Below are positions 9,007-17,197 of a stretch of DNA of 64,000 nt, piece by piece; positions within the stretch are counted from its first letter, which is position 1, and every line of letters starts with the position of its first letter. The notes beneath the pieces were generated by a model. That model worked only from the letters and a program-made list of their open reading frames with translations, did not search any database and was not told the origin of the DNA. Origin of the DNA: Hahella sp018986435 (lineage in GTDB: Bacteria; Pseudomonadota; Gammaproteobacteria; Pseudomonadales; Oleiphilaceae); NCBI RefSeq assembly GCF_050749805.1, contig NZ_CP192738.1, forward strand, positions 5,456,001 to 5,520,000. The letters are read 5' to 3'. A program made the translations under genes and the position numbers.

Positions 9007-10241
9007 CCCAGGCGATTAAACGTCCCTTTGATGTTCTGTCCGTCCGCGAGGACTTCCCTATCCTGCAACAGCAGGTGAACGGCAAACCTCTGGTATACAT
9101 GGATAACGCAGCCACGGCGCAAAAGCCGCTGGCGGTTATCGAGGCGATGAACACGTATTATCGGGAGTTTAACGCCAACGTGCATCGCGGAGCCCACAGC
9201 TTGAGCGACCGCGCGACAGGCGAGTTTGAAGCCGCCCGAGATAAAGTGCGCGCCTTCGTCAACGCACCGTCTCGTGAAGATATCATCTGGGTGCGCGGCG
9301 TCACTGAAGCCATTAATCTGGTGGCGCAATCTTACGCCCGCAGCACCCTGCAGCCCGGCGACGAGATTATCGTCAGCCAGCTTGAACATCACGCCAATAT
9401 CGTGCCCTGGCAGATCGTGGCGCAACAGACTGGCGCTCAGGTAAGGGTCATTCCGATTACGCCTGACGCCGAGCTGGACATGGCCGCCTATCAGGCCCTG
9501 CTGAACGAAAAAACCCGCATCGTCGCGGTGAACCATGCGTCCAACGCGATGGGCACCGTGAATCCCGTCAAAGAGATGATTCGTCTGGCGAAAAGCGTCG
9601 GCGCGGTGACGTTGATAGACGGCGCACAAGGCGCGCCGCACCTTGAAATCGACGTGCAGGATCTGGACTGTGACTTCTATGCGATTTCCGCCCATAAAGC
9701 GTTTGGACCTACCGGCATCGGCGCTCTATACGGCCGCAAAGCACTGCTGGAAGCCATGCCTCCATATCAAAGTGGCGGCGAAATGATTGAGCGCGTGTCC
9801 TTCTCCGGCACCACGTTCAACGTACCTCCTTTTAAGTTTGAAGCTGGTACGCCAGCCATTGCTGAAGCCATCGGTTTCGCAGCGGCGCTGGACTACCTGA
9901 GCCAGTTCGACAAAGCGCAACTGAAAGCCCATGAAGACAGCCTGTTGCAACTTGCGGCGGAGCTGGCGCCGAACGTCCCCGGCTTACGTCCGGTGGGTAC
10001 GGCGAAAGACAAAGTTTCCGTTTTTTCCTTTTTGGTGGACGGCCTGCATCCCAGCGACCTGGGCACACTGCTGGATCAACAAGGCATCGCCGTACGCACC
10101 GGACACCATTGCGCGCAGCCATTAATGGACTGCCTTGGCGTTCCCGGCACCACCCGCGCCTCTTTCGCGTTCTATAACACCCGCGAAGAGGTTGAAAAAC
10201 TGTTCGCCGCCCTACAGAAGATAACCAGACTGTTTATTTAG
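9003..10241 (+). CDS. sufS: SufS cysteine desulfurase
   Basis: A 412-residue PLP enzyme that takes sulfur from L-cysteine as a persulfide and passes it to SufE. The PLP lysine is K232 in SAHKAFGPTGIG. The catalytic cysteine is C370 in TGHHCAQP, on the short loop typical of group II desulfurases, which need SufE for full activity. VHRGAH and RASFAFYN blocks are also present. It overlaps sufD by 4 bases. The presence of sufE later in the operon fits the pairing. Confidence 0.97.
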   Translation: MTQAIKRPFDVLSVREDFPILQQQVNGKPLVYMDNAATAQKPLAVIEAMNTYYREFNANVHRGAHSLSDRATGEFEAARDKVRAFVNAPSREDIIWVRGVTEAINLVAQSYARSTLQPGDEIIVSQLEHHANIVPWQIVAQQTGAQVRVIPITPDAELDMAAYQALLNEKTRIVAVNHASNAMGTVNPVKEMIRLAKSVGAVTLIDGAQGAPHLEIDVQDLDCDFYAISAHKAFGPTGIGALYGRKALLEAMPPYQSGGEMIERVSFSGTTFNVPPFKFEAGTPAIAEAIGFAAALDYLSQFDKAQLKAHEDSLLQLAAELAPNVPGLRPVGTAKDKVSVFSFLVDGLHPSDLGTLLDQQGIAVRTGHHCAQPLMDCLGVPGTTRASFAFYNTREEVEKLFAALQKITRLFI

Positions 10242-10254
10242 GAGATAGACCACT

Positions 10255-10620
10255 ATGTCCGCGCAAACCTTTACGCCTGAAGTGGGATTGCGTATCACCG
10301 ACGCTGCGGCTCAACACATCCGCAAGCAGTTACGCCAGCATCCCGACGTCCAGGGTTTTCGCCTGGGCCTCAAAGCCAGCGGCTGCTCCGGCTTTAAATA
10401 TATTGTGGATCTGGTTAAGGCCCCTTCCGACGATGATCGCAAGTTCGTGCTCGCTGACGACATTCCTGTTTATGTTGACGCCAAGAGCCTGCCCTATATT
10501 AATGGCGCTGAGATCGACTTCGTCAAAGAAGGCCTGAATTACGCCTTCAAGTTCAACAACCCCAACGTAGACTCATCCTGCGGCTGTGGGGAAAGCTTTT
10601 CCATAAAAGAGGACGCCTGA
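10255..10620 (+). CDS. sufA: SufA A-type Fe-S carrier
   Basis: A 121-residue HesB/IscA-type protein that receives clusters from the SUF scaffold and delivers them to apoproteins. The three cluster-binding cysteines are visible: one in ASGCSGFKY and two in SSCGCGESF. The start has an AGGAGATAG ribosome site. Genomic position inside suf and length support SufA rather than IscA or ErpA. Confidence 0.93.
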   Translation: MSAQTFTPEVGLRITDAAAQHIRKQLRQHPDVQGFRLGLKASGCSGFKYIVDLVKAPSDDDRKFVLADDIPVYVDAKSLPYINGAEIDFVKEGLNYAFKFNNPNVDSSCGCGESFSIKEDA

Positions 10621-10625
10621 TCGAT

Positions 10626-11162
10626 ATGGAAAGAGAGGTTGTACTCACCAAACGGGACTGCATCGCGCGCCTGGTTCCTGCGGGCACGGAGATCACCATC
10701 CCGGCGGATACATTCGTCACCATCACCCAGGCGCTGGGCGGCACGTTCACCGTTGTCGTCAACGGCAATCTGGCCCGAGTTGAGGGCAGAGACGCCGACG
10801 CGCTGGGCAAAAACGTCGCAGACTTTAACTTTGACGACATCACGGAAGGCGAAGTCAACGAACGTCATGTCTGGGAAGCATTACGCGCCGTTTTCGACCC
10901 GGAAATTCCCGTAAACATCGTTGACCTTGGCCTGGTGTACAACGTCGCCGTCAGCAAAGAAGACGGCAAGAACTGCGTTAATGTAGAGATGACCCTGACG
11001 GCGCCCGGCTGCGGTATGGGGCCCGTCATCGCCGATGACGTAAAACATAAACTCACGCTGGTACCCAATGTGGACGAAGCGCGAGTGGAGTTGGTCTTCG
11101 ATCCTCCCTGGAGCAACGACATGCTCAGCGAGGAAGCCAAACTCGAACTAGGCATGCTATAA
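10626..11162 (+). CDS. sufT: SufT, Fe-S maturation factor (DUF59)
   Basis: A 178-residue long-form SufT. The N-terminal half is the SufT-specific extension (REVVLTKRDCIARLVPAG). The C-terminal MIP18/DUF59 domain has DPEIPVNIVDLGLVY and the Cys-containing TAPGCGMG motif. The family supports cluster delivery in organisms relying on SUF; its exact chemistry is unsettled. It lies 5 bases after sufA, so it belongs to the operon. Confidence 0.92.
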   Translation: MEREVVLTKRDCIARLVPAGTEITIPADTFVTITQALGGTFTVVVNGNLARVEGRDADALGKNVADFNFDDITEGEVNERHVWEALRAVFDPEIPVNIVDLGLVYNVAVSKEDGKNCVNVEMTLTAPGCGMGPVIADDVKHKLTLVPNVDEARVELVFDPPWSNDMLSEEAKLELGML

Positions 11163-11226
11163 GCTAACCGCAGGCGCCAAGTTCACCGCCTGCAGACAAT
11201 GAATCAAGCAGACAGAACCAATAACC

Positions 11227-11688
11227 ATGACCGCTGTAGACCAAGCCGATATTTTCACCGCCAACCCGCTGGGAAAAGACACCACCATCGCAGACATCAA
11301 AGACAGTTTTGAGTTTCTGGATGACTGGGAAGAGCGCTACGGCTACGTCATTGATCTGGGCAAACAGGTCCCCGCGATGCCGGCGGAACACAAAGTAGAG
11401 GAAAACTTTGTGCACGGCTGCCAGAGCCAGGTTTGGTTTATTCATCATCTGGACGCCGCATCCGGCAAGATGTACGTCCTGGTCGCCAGCGACGCCATGA
11501 TCGTACAAGGCCTCGCCGCTGTCGTAATGTGCGCTTTCAACGGCAAGTCCCCACAGGACATCGTAAGCTTCGATATGGACGCCCTGTTCACGGAGCTGGA
11601 CCTGATGCGCCACCTGAGCCCCACTCGCGGCAACGGTCTGCGCGCCATGGTGAAAAAGATCCAAGACGCCGCCCGCAGCGCTTTATAG
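11227..11688 (+). CDS. sufE: SufE sulfur-transfer protein
   Basis: A 153-residue SufE that accepts the persulfide from SufS and delivers sulfur to SufB. The acceptor cysteine is C65 in the invariant GCQSQVW. Other family features are EERYGYVIDLGKQ and the C-terminal LSPTRGNGLRAMV block. It is the last recognised suf gene, 64 bases after sufT; the spacing leaves room for a second promoter, not seen clearly. Confidence 0.95.
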   Translation: MTAVDQADIFTANPLGKDTTIADIKDSFEFLDDWEERYGYVIDLGKQVPAMPAEHKVEENFVHGCQSQVWFIHHLDAASGKMYVLVASDAMIVQGLAAVVMCAFNGKSPQDIVSFDMDALFTELDLMRHLSPTRGNGLRAMVKKIQDAARSAL

Positions 11689-11701
11689 CAGGCAGCCATG
11701 T

Positions 11702-11737
11702 GGACGGCCAGTTGCGGACGGCCAGTTGCGGACTGGC
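11702..11737 (+). repeat. short tandem repeat after sufE
   Basis: Two exact head-to-tail 14-bp units (GGACGGCCAGTTGC at 11702-11715 and 11716-11729) followed by a partial third (GGACTGGC). It lies in the spacer between sufE and the next gene. Simple tandem duplication; no function evident. Confidence 0.8.
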
Positions 11738-11770
11738 TAATCATCCAAGGCGAGGAATCTGAGCAACGCC

Positions 11771-12163
11771 ATGAATCTGGTTAAATGGATTTTTGACGAC
11801 GAGATAGAAGTCGCCCTAACCCAGGACTTTGATAAGGCGCAGCTGACTCAGTTGGGACTCAAGCTCAACAAAACCTCCAAGCACAGCCGCGCTACGCCAA
11901 ACGTTTACTATATCCCCTATCCCGCTGACGACGCCTTCAGCCCCACCACTTACGTGTTTACCCACAACGAGCGTCTCAGGGACATCTGCTTGCGTCTACA
12001 CGAACTCGGCTTCGTATTCTGGGGAACCTTCAAAACGGAAAAGTCTCCCATTGATTACATGCGGGAACTGCAATACCGCGGCGTGCTGACAACGCCCTTT
12101 CGCGCACTCAATGCGGGAGAACAAGAGACCGTACTGATCGATGAGACCCGACGGAGCATGTAG
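11771..12163 (+). CDS. hypothetical protein
   Basis: A 130-residue soluble protein I do not recognise. No signal peptide or membrane segment. It is a single compact alpha/beta-looking chain with a Tyr/Pro patch (VYYIPYPADD) and a central ERLRDICLRLHELGF helix. It follows sufE by 82 bases on the same strand with a plausible but distant GAGGAA site. Codon use matches the neighbours, so it is probably a real chromosomal gene. Confidence 0.65.
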   Translation: MNLVKWIFDDEIEVALTQDFDKAQLTQLGLKLNKTSKHSRATPNVYYIPYPADDAFSPTTYVFTHNERLRDICLRLHELGFVFWGTFKTEKSPIDYMRELQYRGVLTTPFRALNAGEQETVLIDETRRSM

Positions 12164-12324
12164 CTCCGCACAGCTCACCAGCGCCCTCTCTACTTTATCC
12201 ACCACACATTATCCGCCACTCCCTTATCCCAGCAAAAAGACAAAGCCTCTCTCAAGGCGCTTGCCTATGTCCCTATTCTGCATAGACTACGAAAAAACGA
12301 CGATAAAAATGGGAGCACAACTCC

Positions 12325-12873
12325 ATGGGATTCAAGCAACACTATCAACTTATGGCCGGATACAACCAGCGCATGAACAATCAGGTTTATGCGGCGGCGG
12401 CAAAACTGGACGAGAGCATCCTGACGCAAGATTCCGGAGCATTTTTCGGTTCCATACTCGGCACCCTGAACCACATTATGGTGGCGGACCTGGTCTGGCT
12501 GGGGCGATACAGATCACTTTCCGACAGTTACCAGTCCCTGCAGGAACTGTCGCAGTTCTCCACGCCCAAAGCGCTGAGTGAGATTTTACATACAGATTTC
12601 GCCGCGCTATCGGAGAAGCGACGTCAACTGGACGCCCTGATCATTCGCTGGCTTACCGACGAAGTAGCGGAAGAAGACTACGCTCTCAATCTCCACTACA
12701 GCAGCATGACCGGCGGGAAAAGCGTGCGTAACTTTGGCGAGCTGCTGGCGCACTTCTTCAATCACCAGACGCATCATCGGGGTCAGGCGAGCACACTGTT
12801 GTCACAGGCTGGGAAGGATATCGGCATCACTGATTTTGCGATTGATATCCCAAACCTCGCGGCTTCAGACTGA
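12325..12873 (+). CDS. DinB-family protein
   Basis: A 182-residue DinB/YfiT-type four-helix bundle. Three metal-binding histidines are in place: one in TLNHIMVADLVW and two in the closing block FFNHQTHHRGQ. Members include thiol-dependent S-transferases and stress-induced proteins, so an exact activity cannot be named. ATG 12325 follows a GGAG. It converges with the FMN reductase gene, with only 3 bases between stops and a small palindrome there. Confidence 0.88.
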   Translation: MGFKQHYQLMAGYNQRMNNQVYAAAAKLDESILTQDSGAFFGSILGTLNHIMVADLVWLGRYRSLSDSYQSLQELSQFSTPKALSEILHTDFAALSEKRRQLDALIIRWLTDEVAEEDYALNLHYSSMTGGKSVRNFGELLAHFFNHQTHHRGQASTLLSQAGKDIGITDFAIDIPNLAASD

Positions 12874-12876
12874 GGC

Positions 12877-13425
12877 TCAGTCGTCGGCTTCAGCCTGCGC
12901 GTGAATTCCGACGACAAACTGCTGCAGCCCCTGCTGCAAGGGGCCGGCAATCTCAGGGGATTGCATAATCCCCTCCACGTTCAGGTTTGAACTGAGCAGA
13001 GGCACGGAAACACAGGCGTTGTCTATGATGCGGCCGGACATGGTGGCGACCACTTCGCGCAGAGCCGCCTGGGCGTGACTGGCCCGGGGCGAGGTGTTGA
13101 TGAGCATGACAGGCAGGTACACGAACTCCTCGCCGCTCACCAGCCAATCAAGGGCGTTCTTCATAACGCCGCTGATTCCATGGGCGTATTCCGGACTGGC
13201 GATAATCAATCCTTGCGCTTGCGCCAATGCAGATTTCAACTCTCTTACGGCAGCGGGTAATTCATTTTCCAGGTCGGGATTAAACAGCGGCAGCTCGCCC
13301 AGTCCCTGATAGACTTTCACTGTTACGTCATTCGGGGCCAATCTGCTTAAGGCCTCTATCGCCGCGGTGTTATAGGAGACCTTCCTGAGGCTGCCGGAGA
13401 TGGCCAGAATGTTAAGATGTTTCAC
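12877..13425 (-). CDS. NADPH-dependent FMN reductase family protein
   Basis: A 182-residue flavodoxin-like reductase. The phosphate-binding loop ISGSLRKVSYN and the flavin-binding SPEYAHGISGVMKNALDWL block are typical of NAD(P)H:FMN and quinone reductases of the ChrR/YieF/azoreductase group. GTG 13425 is preferred because the protein then starts KHLNILAISGS as in relatives, with GGGAA upstream; a TTG 33 bases earlier is the alternative. Cytosolic. Substrate unknown. Confidence 0.87.
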   Translation of the reverse strand: MKHLNILAISGSLRKVSYNTAAIEALSRLAPNDVTVKVYQGLGELPLFNPDLENELPAAVRELKSALAQAQGLIIASPEYAHGISGVMKNALDWLVSGEEFVYLPVMLINTSPRASHAQAALREVVATMSGRIIDNACVSVPLLSSNLNVEGIMQSPEIAGPLQQGLQQFVVGIHAQAEADD

Positions 13426-13527
13426 AGTACAGTTTTCCCGTCCGCCAAGTCGAATCAAGCAACGACGCCCTAAATACAGCGCCTATGAGCGACCTATTCT
13501 AACGACTCGTGCGAACATGGCCAGCCT

Positions 13528-14070
13528 TCAGCCGGTCTTGCGGGACCGCTCCATTCTTCTGGCGAAAAAATCCTCGTAGGTGCGCCGCCAGGTGTCCAGT
13601 CCAGCTTCCCAGTGCAGACAGATGATCAGACGTTCAAAGCTGTCCGCATATTTCACCAAGACTTCCAGACCCTCATGGGCGGCCATGGATTGCGGCGTTT
13701 TATTGGTTCCCGCACCGAGGGCGGGGAAAGCAATGGTATTGACTCTATGTTCCAGCGCCAGCCGAACCACGCTCTCATAACAATTGGCCAACAAATGCAG
13801 ATCAGAACCGCCCCATTGGTCGCCGCCCGTCCACTGCGGCGTCACAGTATGAATAATATGTTTGGCGGGCAGCTTGAAACCCGGCGTCAGGCAAGCGTCG
13901 CCCACCCTACACTCCCCAGCCTGAGAACAGGCCGCCTCCAACGCCTCTTCTCCCGCCTGCTCAAAAATCTGCGCGGACAAGCCCCGGCCTTTACTAAGAT
14001 ATTTGTGGGCGGGACAAACAATGGCGTCCACCTCCAACTCGGTGATGTCGCCGCATAGAAACTCAATCAT
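13528..14070 (-). CDS. macro-domain protein with altered catalytic loop
   Basis: A 180-residue single macro domain of the MacroD/YmdB type, which bind ADP-ribose and often remove it from proteins or O-acetyl-ADP-ribose. The fold is recognisable from IEFLCGDITELEVDAIV, KGRGLSAQIFEQAG, THAK-like KHIIHTVTPQW, and FPALGAGTNKTPQSMA. The usual NAAN motif after DAIV reads CPAH (residues 19-22), so the catalytic Asn is missing, and the Gly-rich loop is GRGL. ATG 14070 has GGGATGAG upstream; ATG 14079 is possible. It may bind rather than hydrolyse. Confidence 0.82.
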   Translation of the reverse strand: MIEFLCGDITELEVDAIVCPAHKYLSKGRGLSAQIFEQAGEEALEAACSQAGECRVGDACLTPGFKLPAKHIIHTVTPQWTGGDQWGGSDLHLLANCYESVVRLALEHRVNTIAFPALGAGTNKTPQSMAAHEGLEVLVKYADSFERLIICLHWEAGLDTWRRTYEDFFARRMERSRKTG

Positions 14071-14177
14071 TCCACTCATCCCGTGCAATATTGTCTACAT
14101 GCAACCCTGAAAAACGCTCCTATAAACAAGTATTGCACAGATCGGGGGAATGTCTTTTCGCCGGGGCAAACCAGTGA

Positions 14178-15233
14178 TCAGGCTCCCGGCTCTCCCTGCA
14201 CAGCCTCACTGCGGCTAAACCCCTCGATGGATTGGGTGACTTCCGGGTTGCGGTTGCGGGTGATTTCGTAGTTCCAGACTTCGATATAGCGGATGCCGAG
14301 TTTTTTGGCTTGTTCGAACATGCCGCCGTAGCCGCCGGCGCCGAAACGGCGGCCCTGGTCGGAGCGTCCGATGGCTTGTGCGTATTTGTAGCCTCGAAAG
14401 TCGCGGACTTCCTGCAGGAGGGCGTTCTGGTAGTTTTCTCGTCCTGACAGCCACCAAACGGCGATGCCGACCCGATCGCGGTAGTTCTTTTCAATCAGAC
14501 GCATGATGCGTTCCGGCGTTTCCACTGTGCCGATCTCATGCACTTCGAAAGCGAGGTATTTTTGCGGGAACGCCCGGTAAAAAGAGTCGATGGCTTCTCC
14601 CGCCGCGCGCACCCATTTGTCGGGGGTGAAGCCCTGACGTTGCAGGTCTTCATAGCGGTTGCCGTTGAAGTGGCCTTCAATGCCATTGGAGGTGGCTTGC
14701 GGCACATACACCAGTTTCAGGGTTTCATCGTTCCCGTACTTCTTGCCCAATGCTTCCGCCAGTAATTTCAGGCGCGCTTGTAAAAGTAGATCCCAGTAGG
14801 GAACGATACGCGTGCGCTCTCCGCGAAAACGTATTTCCATGGAGCCTGCGCCCTCATCGAACAGCCAGTCCGGCGCCCGGGGTCCCGCCAAAACGGCGAG
14901 GGACCATAATTTGCCATAGTGACGAACGCCCTGTAGCTGCGCTTCGATGACGGAGAAATCATACTGTCCGGGCTTAGGCTCTATATCCGACCAGAACACC
15001 CTGACCAGCCCCCCTTTTACGAACGCCGGGCGTAATGAATCCGCTTCCTTGCCTATCACATGGCTGCTGAATATGCCCCGTGGCGGCGCGATTTTTTCTT
15101 TATCGGGTGCTGCCGTTTTTACTGAGGTGGACGGCGTTTGCGACGCAACGCCGGCATCCTCCGCCCAAGCAGAGAAAGGGATCAAACCCGCCAATGCCGA
15201 CAAAAGAATGATGAGTTTTCCAATCTGTTCCAT
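14178..15233 (-). CDS. secreted glycosidase-like TIM-barrel protein
   Basis: A 351-residue exported protein. Residues 1-24 form a Sec signal peptide ending AWA-EDA. The body resembles beta-galactosidase-like TIM barrels: VRVFWSDIEPKPGQYDFSVIEAQL near residue 80, APDWLFDEG, a mid acidic block around NGIEGHFNGNRYED, and FEVHEIGTVETPERI that may supply the nucleophile. No exact family is assigned. It stands alone between convergent and divergent neighbours. It may degrade or bind extracellular polysaccharide. Confidence 0.6.
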   Translation of the reverse strand: MEQIGKLIILLSALAGLIPFSAWAEDAGVASQTPSTSVKTAAPDKEKIAPPRGIFSSHVIGKEADSLRPAFVKGGLVRVFWSDIEPKPGQYDFSVIEAQLQGVRHYGKLWSLAVLAGPRAPDWLFDEGAGSMEIRFRGERTRIVPYWDLLLQARLKLLAEALGKKYGNDETLKLVYVPQATSNGIEGHFNGNRYEDLQRQGFTPDKWVRAAGEAIDSFYRAFPQKYLAFEVHEIGTVETPERIMRLIEKNYRDRVGIAVWWLSGRENYQNALLQEVRDFRGYKYAQAIGRSDQGRRFGAGGYGGMFEQAKKLGIRYIEVWNYEITRNRNPEVTQSIEGFSRSEAVQGEPGA

Positions 15234-15399
15234 GACAGCGCTCCTGTCTCCATCCGTTATGTCAGATTCTGCAACTGGCCTCTTGCAAAATAAAGGCCTA
15301 AGGCGAGTTGTTAAGGGGATTTAATGCCAGGCTTTGTCGTCTCATAATAGTGGGGCATACTGACGGCATAAGACCGCAATGACCTCTCCAAGGAGTTTT

Positions 15400-16041
15400 A
15401 TGGGGACCTTTTCCTACCTGGCGTTCAAGCGCAGATTCCCGTTGTTGTCACGCATGGCGACGCTGAGCGCGCTGACTCTCCTCACTACATTCGCACACGC
15501 CGAGACCATCGCGACGGGCGACATGGGCCAATGTCAGGGCGGCATTGAATACCGCGCCAAAACGCTGACGTTCCGTCTCTCTCACGGTGACGTCTTTTAT
15601 TGCGGCGCCACGCAAGAAGAGACTCTCGCGCTATTGAACACTGCACTGAATGCATTGCCTGAAAACGCTCAGCTTGAGCACCTCGTCATCGGCAGACTGA
15701 TCGACTACGACTGGATCGGCGCCCATCTGGTCTCCACCCTGAAGCAGGATAAAAACTGGAACGCCACCCAGGCGCGCCCGCACAAGTCCGAAGGTAACGC
15801 GCCAAACGCCTACGCCTATGTAAGCAACGTGCTCTCAGGCGAACCTATTGCGGCCACATGGAACAGAACACTGCACACACGAGGCGTGGAAATCGCTGAC
15901 GCCAGCATCGAAAAACTGCTGATCAGCGGCCCGGACGTTCACCAAGATCCTGCCTGGGTACCCTCGCAAAAAGGCTATCCCTTCGATGCGATTCTGTATT
16001 ACCGGCTGCGCCCGCTGAGCGCGCCCAGTGCAACGGAGTAA
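15400..16041 (+). CDS. exported hypothetical protein
   Basis: A 213-residue protein with a signal segment (SRMATLSALTLLTTFAHA-ETI). ATG 15400 is chosen because AAGGAG lies 8 bases before it, better than a start 21 bases upstream. The mature part has one cysteine pair candidate (GQCQGGIEY and DVFYCGAT), suggesting a periplasmic disulfide. No family recognised. It is followed at 6 bases by the DCC-family gene, so the two are probably co-transcribed. Confidence 0.65.
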   Translation: MGTFSYLAFKRRFPLLSRMATLSALTLLTTFAHAETIATGDMGQCQGGIEYRAKTLTFRLSHGDVFYCGATQEETLALLNTALNALPENAQLEHLVIGRLIDYDWIGAHLVSTLKQDKNWNATQARPHKSEGNAPNAYAYVSNVLSGEPIAATWNRTLHTRGVEIADASIEKLLISGPDVHQDPAWVPSQKGYPFDAILYYRLRPLSAPSATE

Positions 16042-16047
16042 GTCGCC

Positions 16048-16536
16048 ATGACGCAACCTTCCGCAACACAAACCAGCATGCCTCCCTGCATGCAAAGCGA
16101 CGATCGGGTCGTCCTGTTCGACGGCGTCTGCAAGCTCTGTAACGCCTGGTCAAAATTCCTGATCAAATACGACAAGCGCAGACAGTTCAAAATGGCCTCC
16201 GTGCAATCCCCTGAGGGACAGGCGATTTTGGCCTGGTTTGACATGCCGCTGGACCGTTTTGACACCATGCTTTATGTCGAAGGCGACCGCGCCTTTGAAA
16301 AATCCGAAGCCTTCCTGCGCATCATTGCGCAATTTCCCGCGCCCTGGCGCTATCTGAAAGTTTTCCGCATACTGCCGCGCGCTCTGAGGGACTGGGGCTA
16401 CGATCTTATCGCTCAGAACCGGTATCGCCTCTTCGGCAAATATGATCATTGTCTGCTGCCTAGGCCGGACCATAACAGCCGCTTTCTGCAAGGCGCGCCA
16501 ACGCAGCCCTTGGCCGAAAATCCAACCAATAAATGA
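16048..16536 (+). CDS. DCC-family (DUF393) thiol oxidoreductase-like protein
   Basis: A 162-residue DUF393 protein. The signature DGVCKLCNAWSKFL holds the DxxCxxC motif that gives the family its name and resembles a thioredoxin-like active site. Downstream are SEAFLRI and the RLFGKYDHCLLP block. It is flanked by an exported protein and a DoxX-family membrane protein, a pairing seen elsewhere and suggestive of membrane redox work, though the substrate is unknown. Confidence 0.87.
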   Translation: MTQPSATQTSMPPCMQSDDRVVLFDGVCKLCNAWSKFLIKYDKRRQFKMASVQSPEGQAILAWFDMPLDRFDTMLYVEGDRAFEKSEAFLRIIAQFPAPWRYLKVFRILPRALRDWGYDLIAQNRYRLFGKYDHCLLPRPDHNSRFLQGAPTQPLAENPTNK

Positions 16537-16567
16537 CTCAATACGAACGGACAGGAACGTACTCATA

Positions 16568-16957
16568 ATGGATGTATTGCAACGTATTCACTGGGTTGCG
16601 CGCCTCAGCGTAGCCGGCGTCTTTCTTTATCACGGCCTGGTACCCAAAATACTGTGGCTCAGCCCAACCGAGCTGGCCATGATTGAAGCCCAGGGCCTGG
16701 GCCAGTATGCGCCGCAGATCGCTATGGCCGGCGGCGTGGCGGAAATCATCCTGGGGCTGCTGATCGCACTGCCGCTGCGCAGCAGCCTTCCGCTGTTGGC
16801 CGCTTGCGTCGCGCTGGTTGGTCTCCTGGCGGATGTCGCGTTGTTTTCCCCAGGCTTATTGGTGGACGCCTTCAATCCGGTGACCGTCAATCTCGCCACT
16901 CTGGCGCTGGTCTGGATCGCCTGGATAAGCAAAGAGAGTCACAAAAATATCCCCTAG
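16568..16957 (+). CDS. DoxX-family membrane protein
   Basis: A 129-residue inner-membrane protein with four hydrophobic helices. Features typical of DoxX/DoxD-like proteins are the first-helix LSVAGVFLYHGLVPKILWL and the second-helix GGVAEIILGLLIALP. ATG 16568 follows an AGGA. It lies 31 bases after the DCC gene and is probably the last gene of a three-gene unit with it. Confidence 0.85.
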   Translation: MDVLQRIHWVARLSVAGVFLYHGLVPKILWLSPTELAMIEAQGLGQYAPQIAMAGGVAEIILGLLIALPLRSSLPLLAACVALVGLLADVALFSPGLLVDAFNPVTVNLATLALVWIAWISKESHKNIP

Positions 16958-17197
16958 GCGGAATTTATTTTTCTCCCGCCCTGGATTTCCGCCTGCTTTT
17001 GCTATGCTGTTAGGGATAAAAAAAGCGCTTGATGTCTGTGAGTAGGGTTTGTTGAACGCGTCGATGGCGTCAACGAGCCCGCTAGTCCCCCCCAAGAAAG
17101 ACGCCGCACCGATGGGCTCCGCGCCGATATGCCGGAAATTGAGCCCAGGTGGGGTTTCGCGCCTGTTGTTTAACTTTTTCAACACAGGACAACGCCC

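Noticed and set aside
17078..17090. Run of C residues in the ThDP gene leader
   Set aside because: Short homopolymer with no stem or gene link; likely just sequence noise or slippage.
16856..17185. Minus-strand open frame of 109 codons in the ThDP gene leader
   Set aside because: It overlaps the end of the DoxX gene, has no ribosome site, and its composition looks like shadow coding plus leader sequence.
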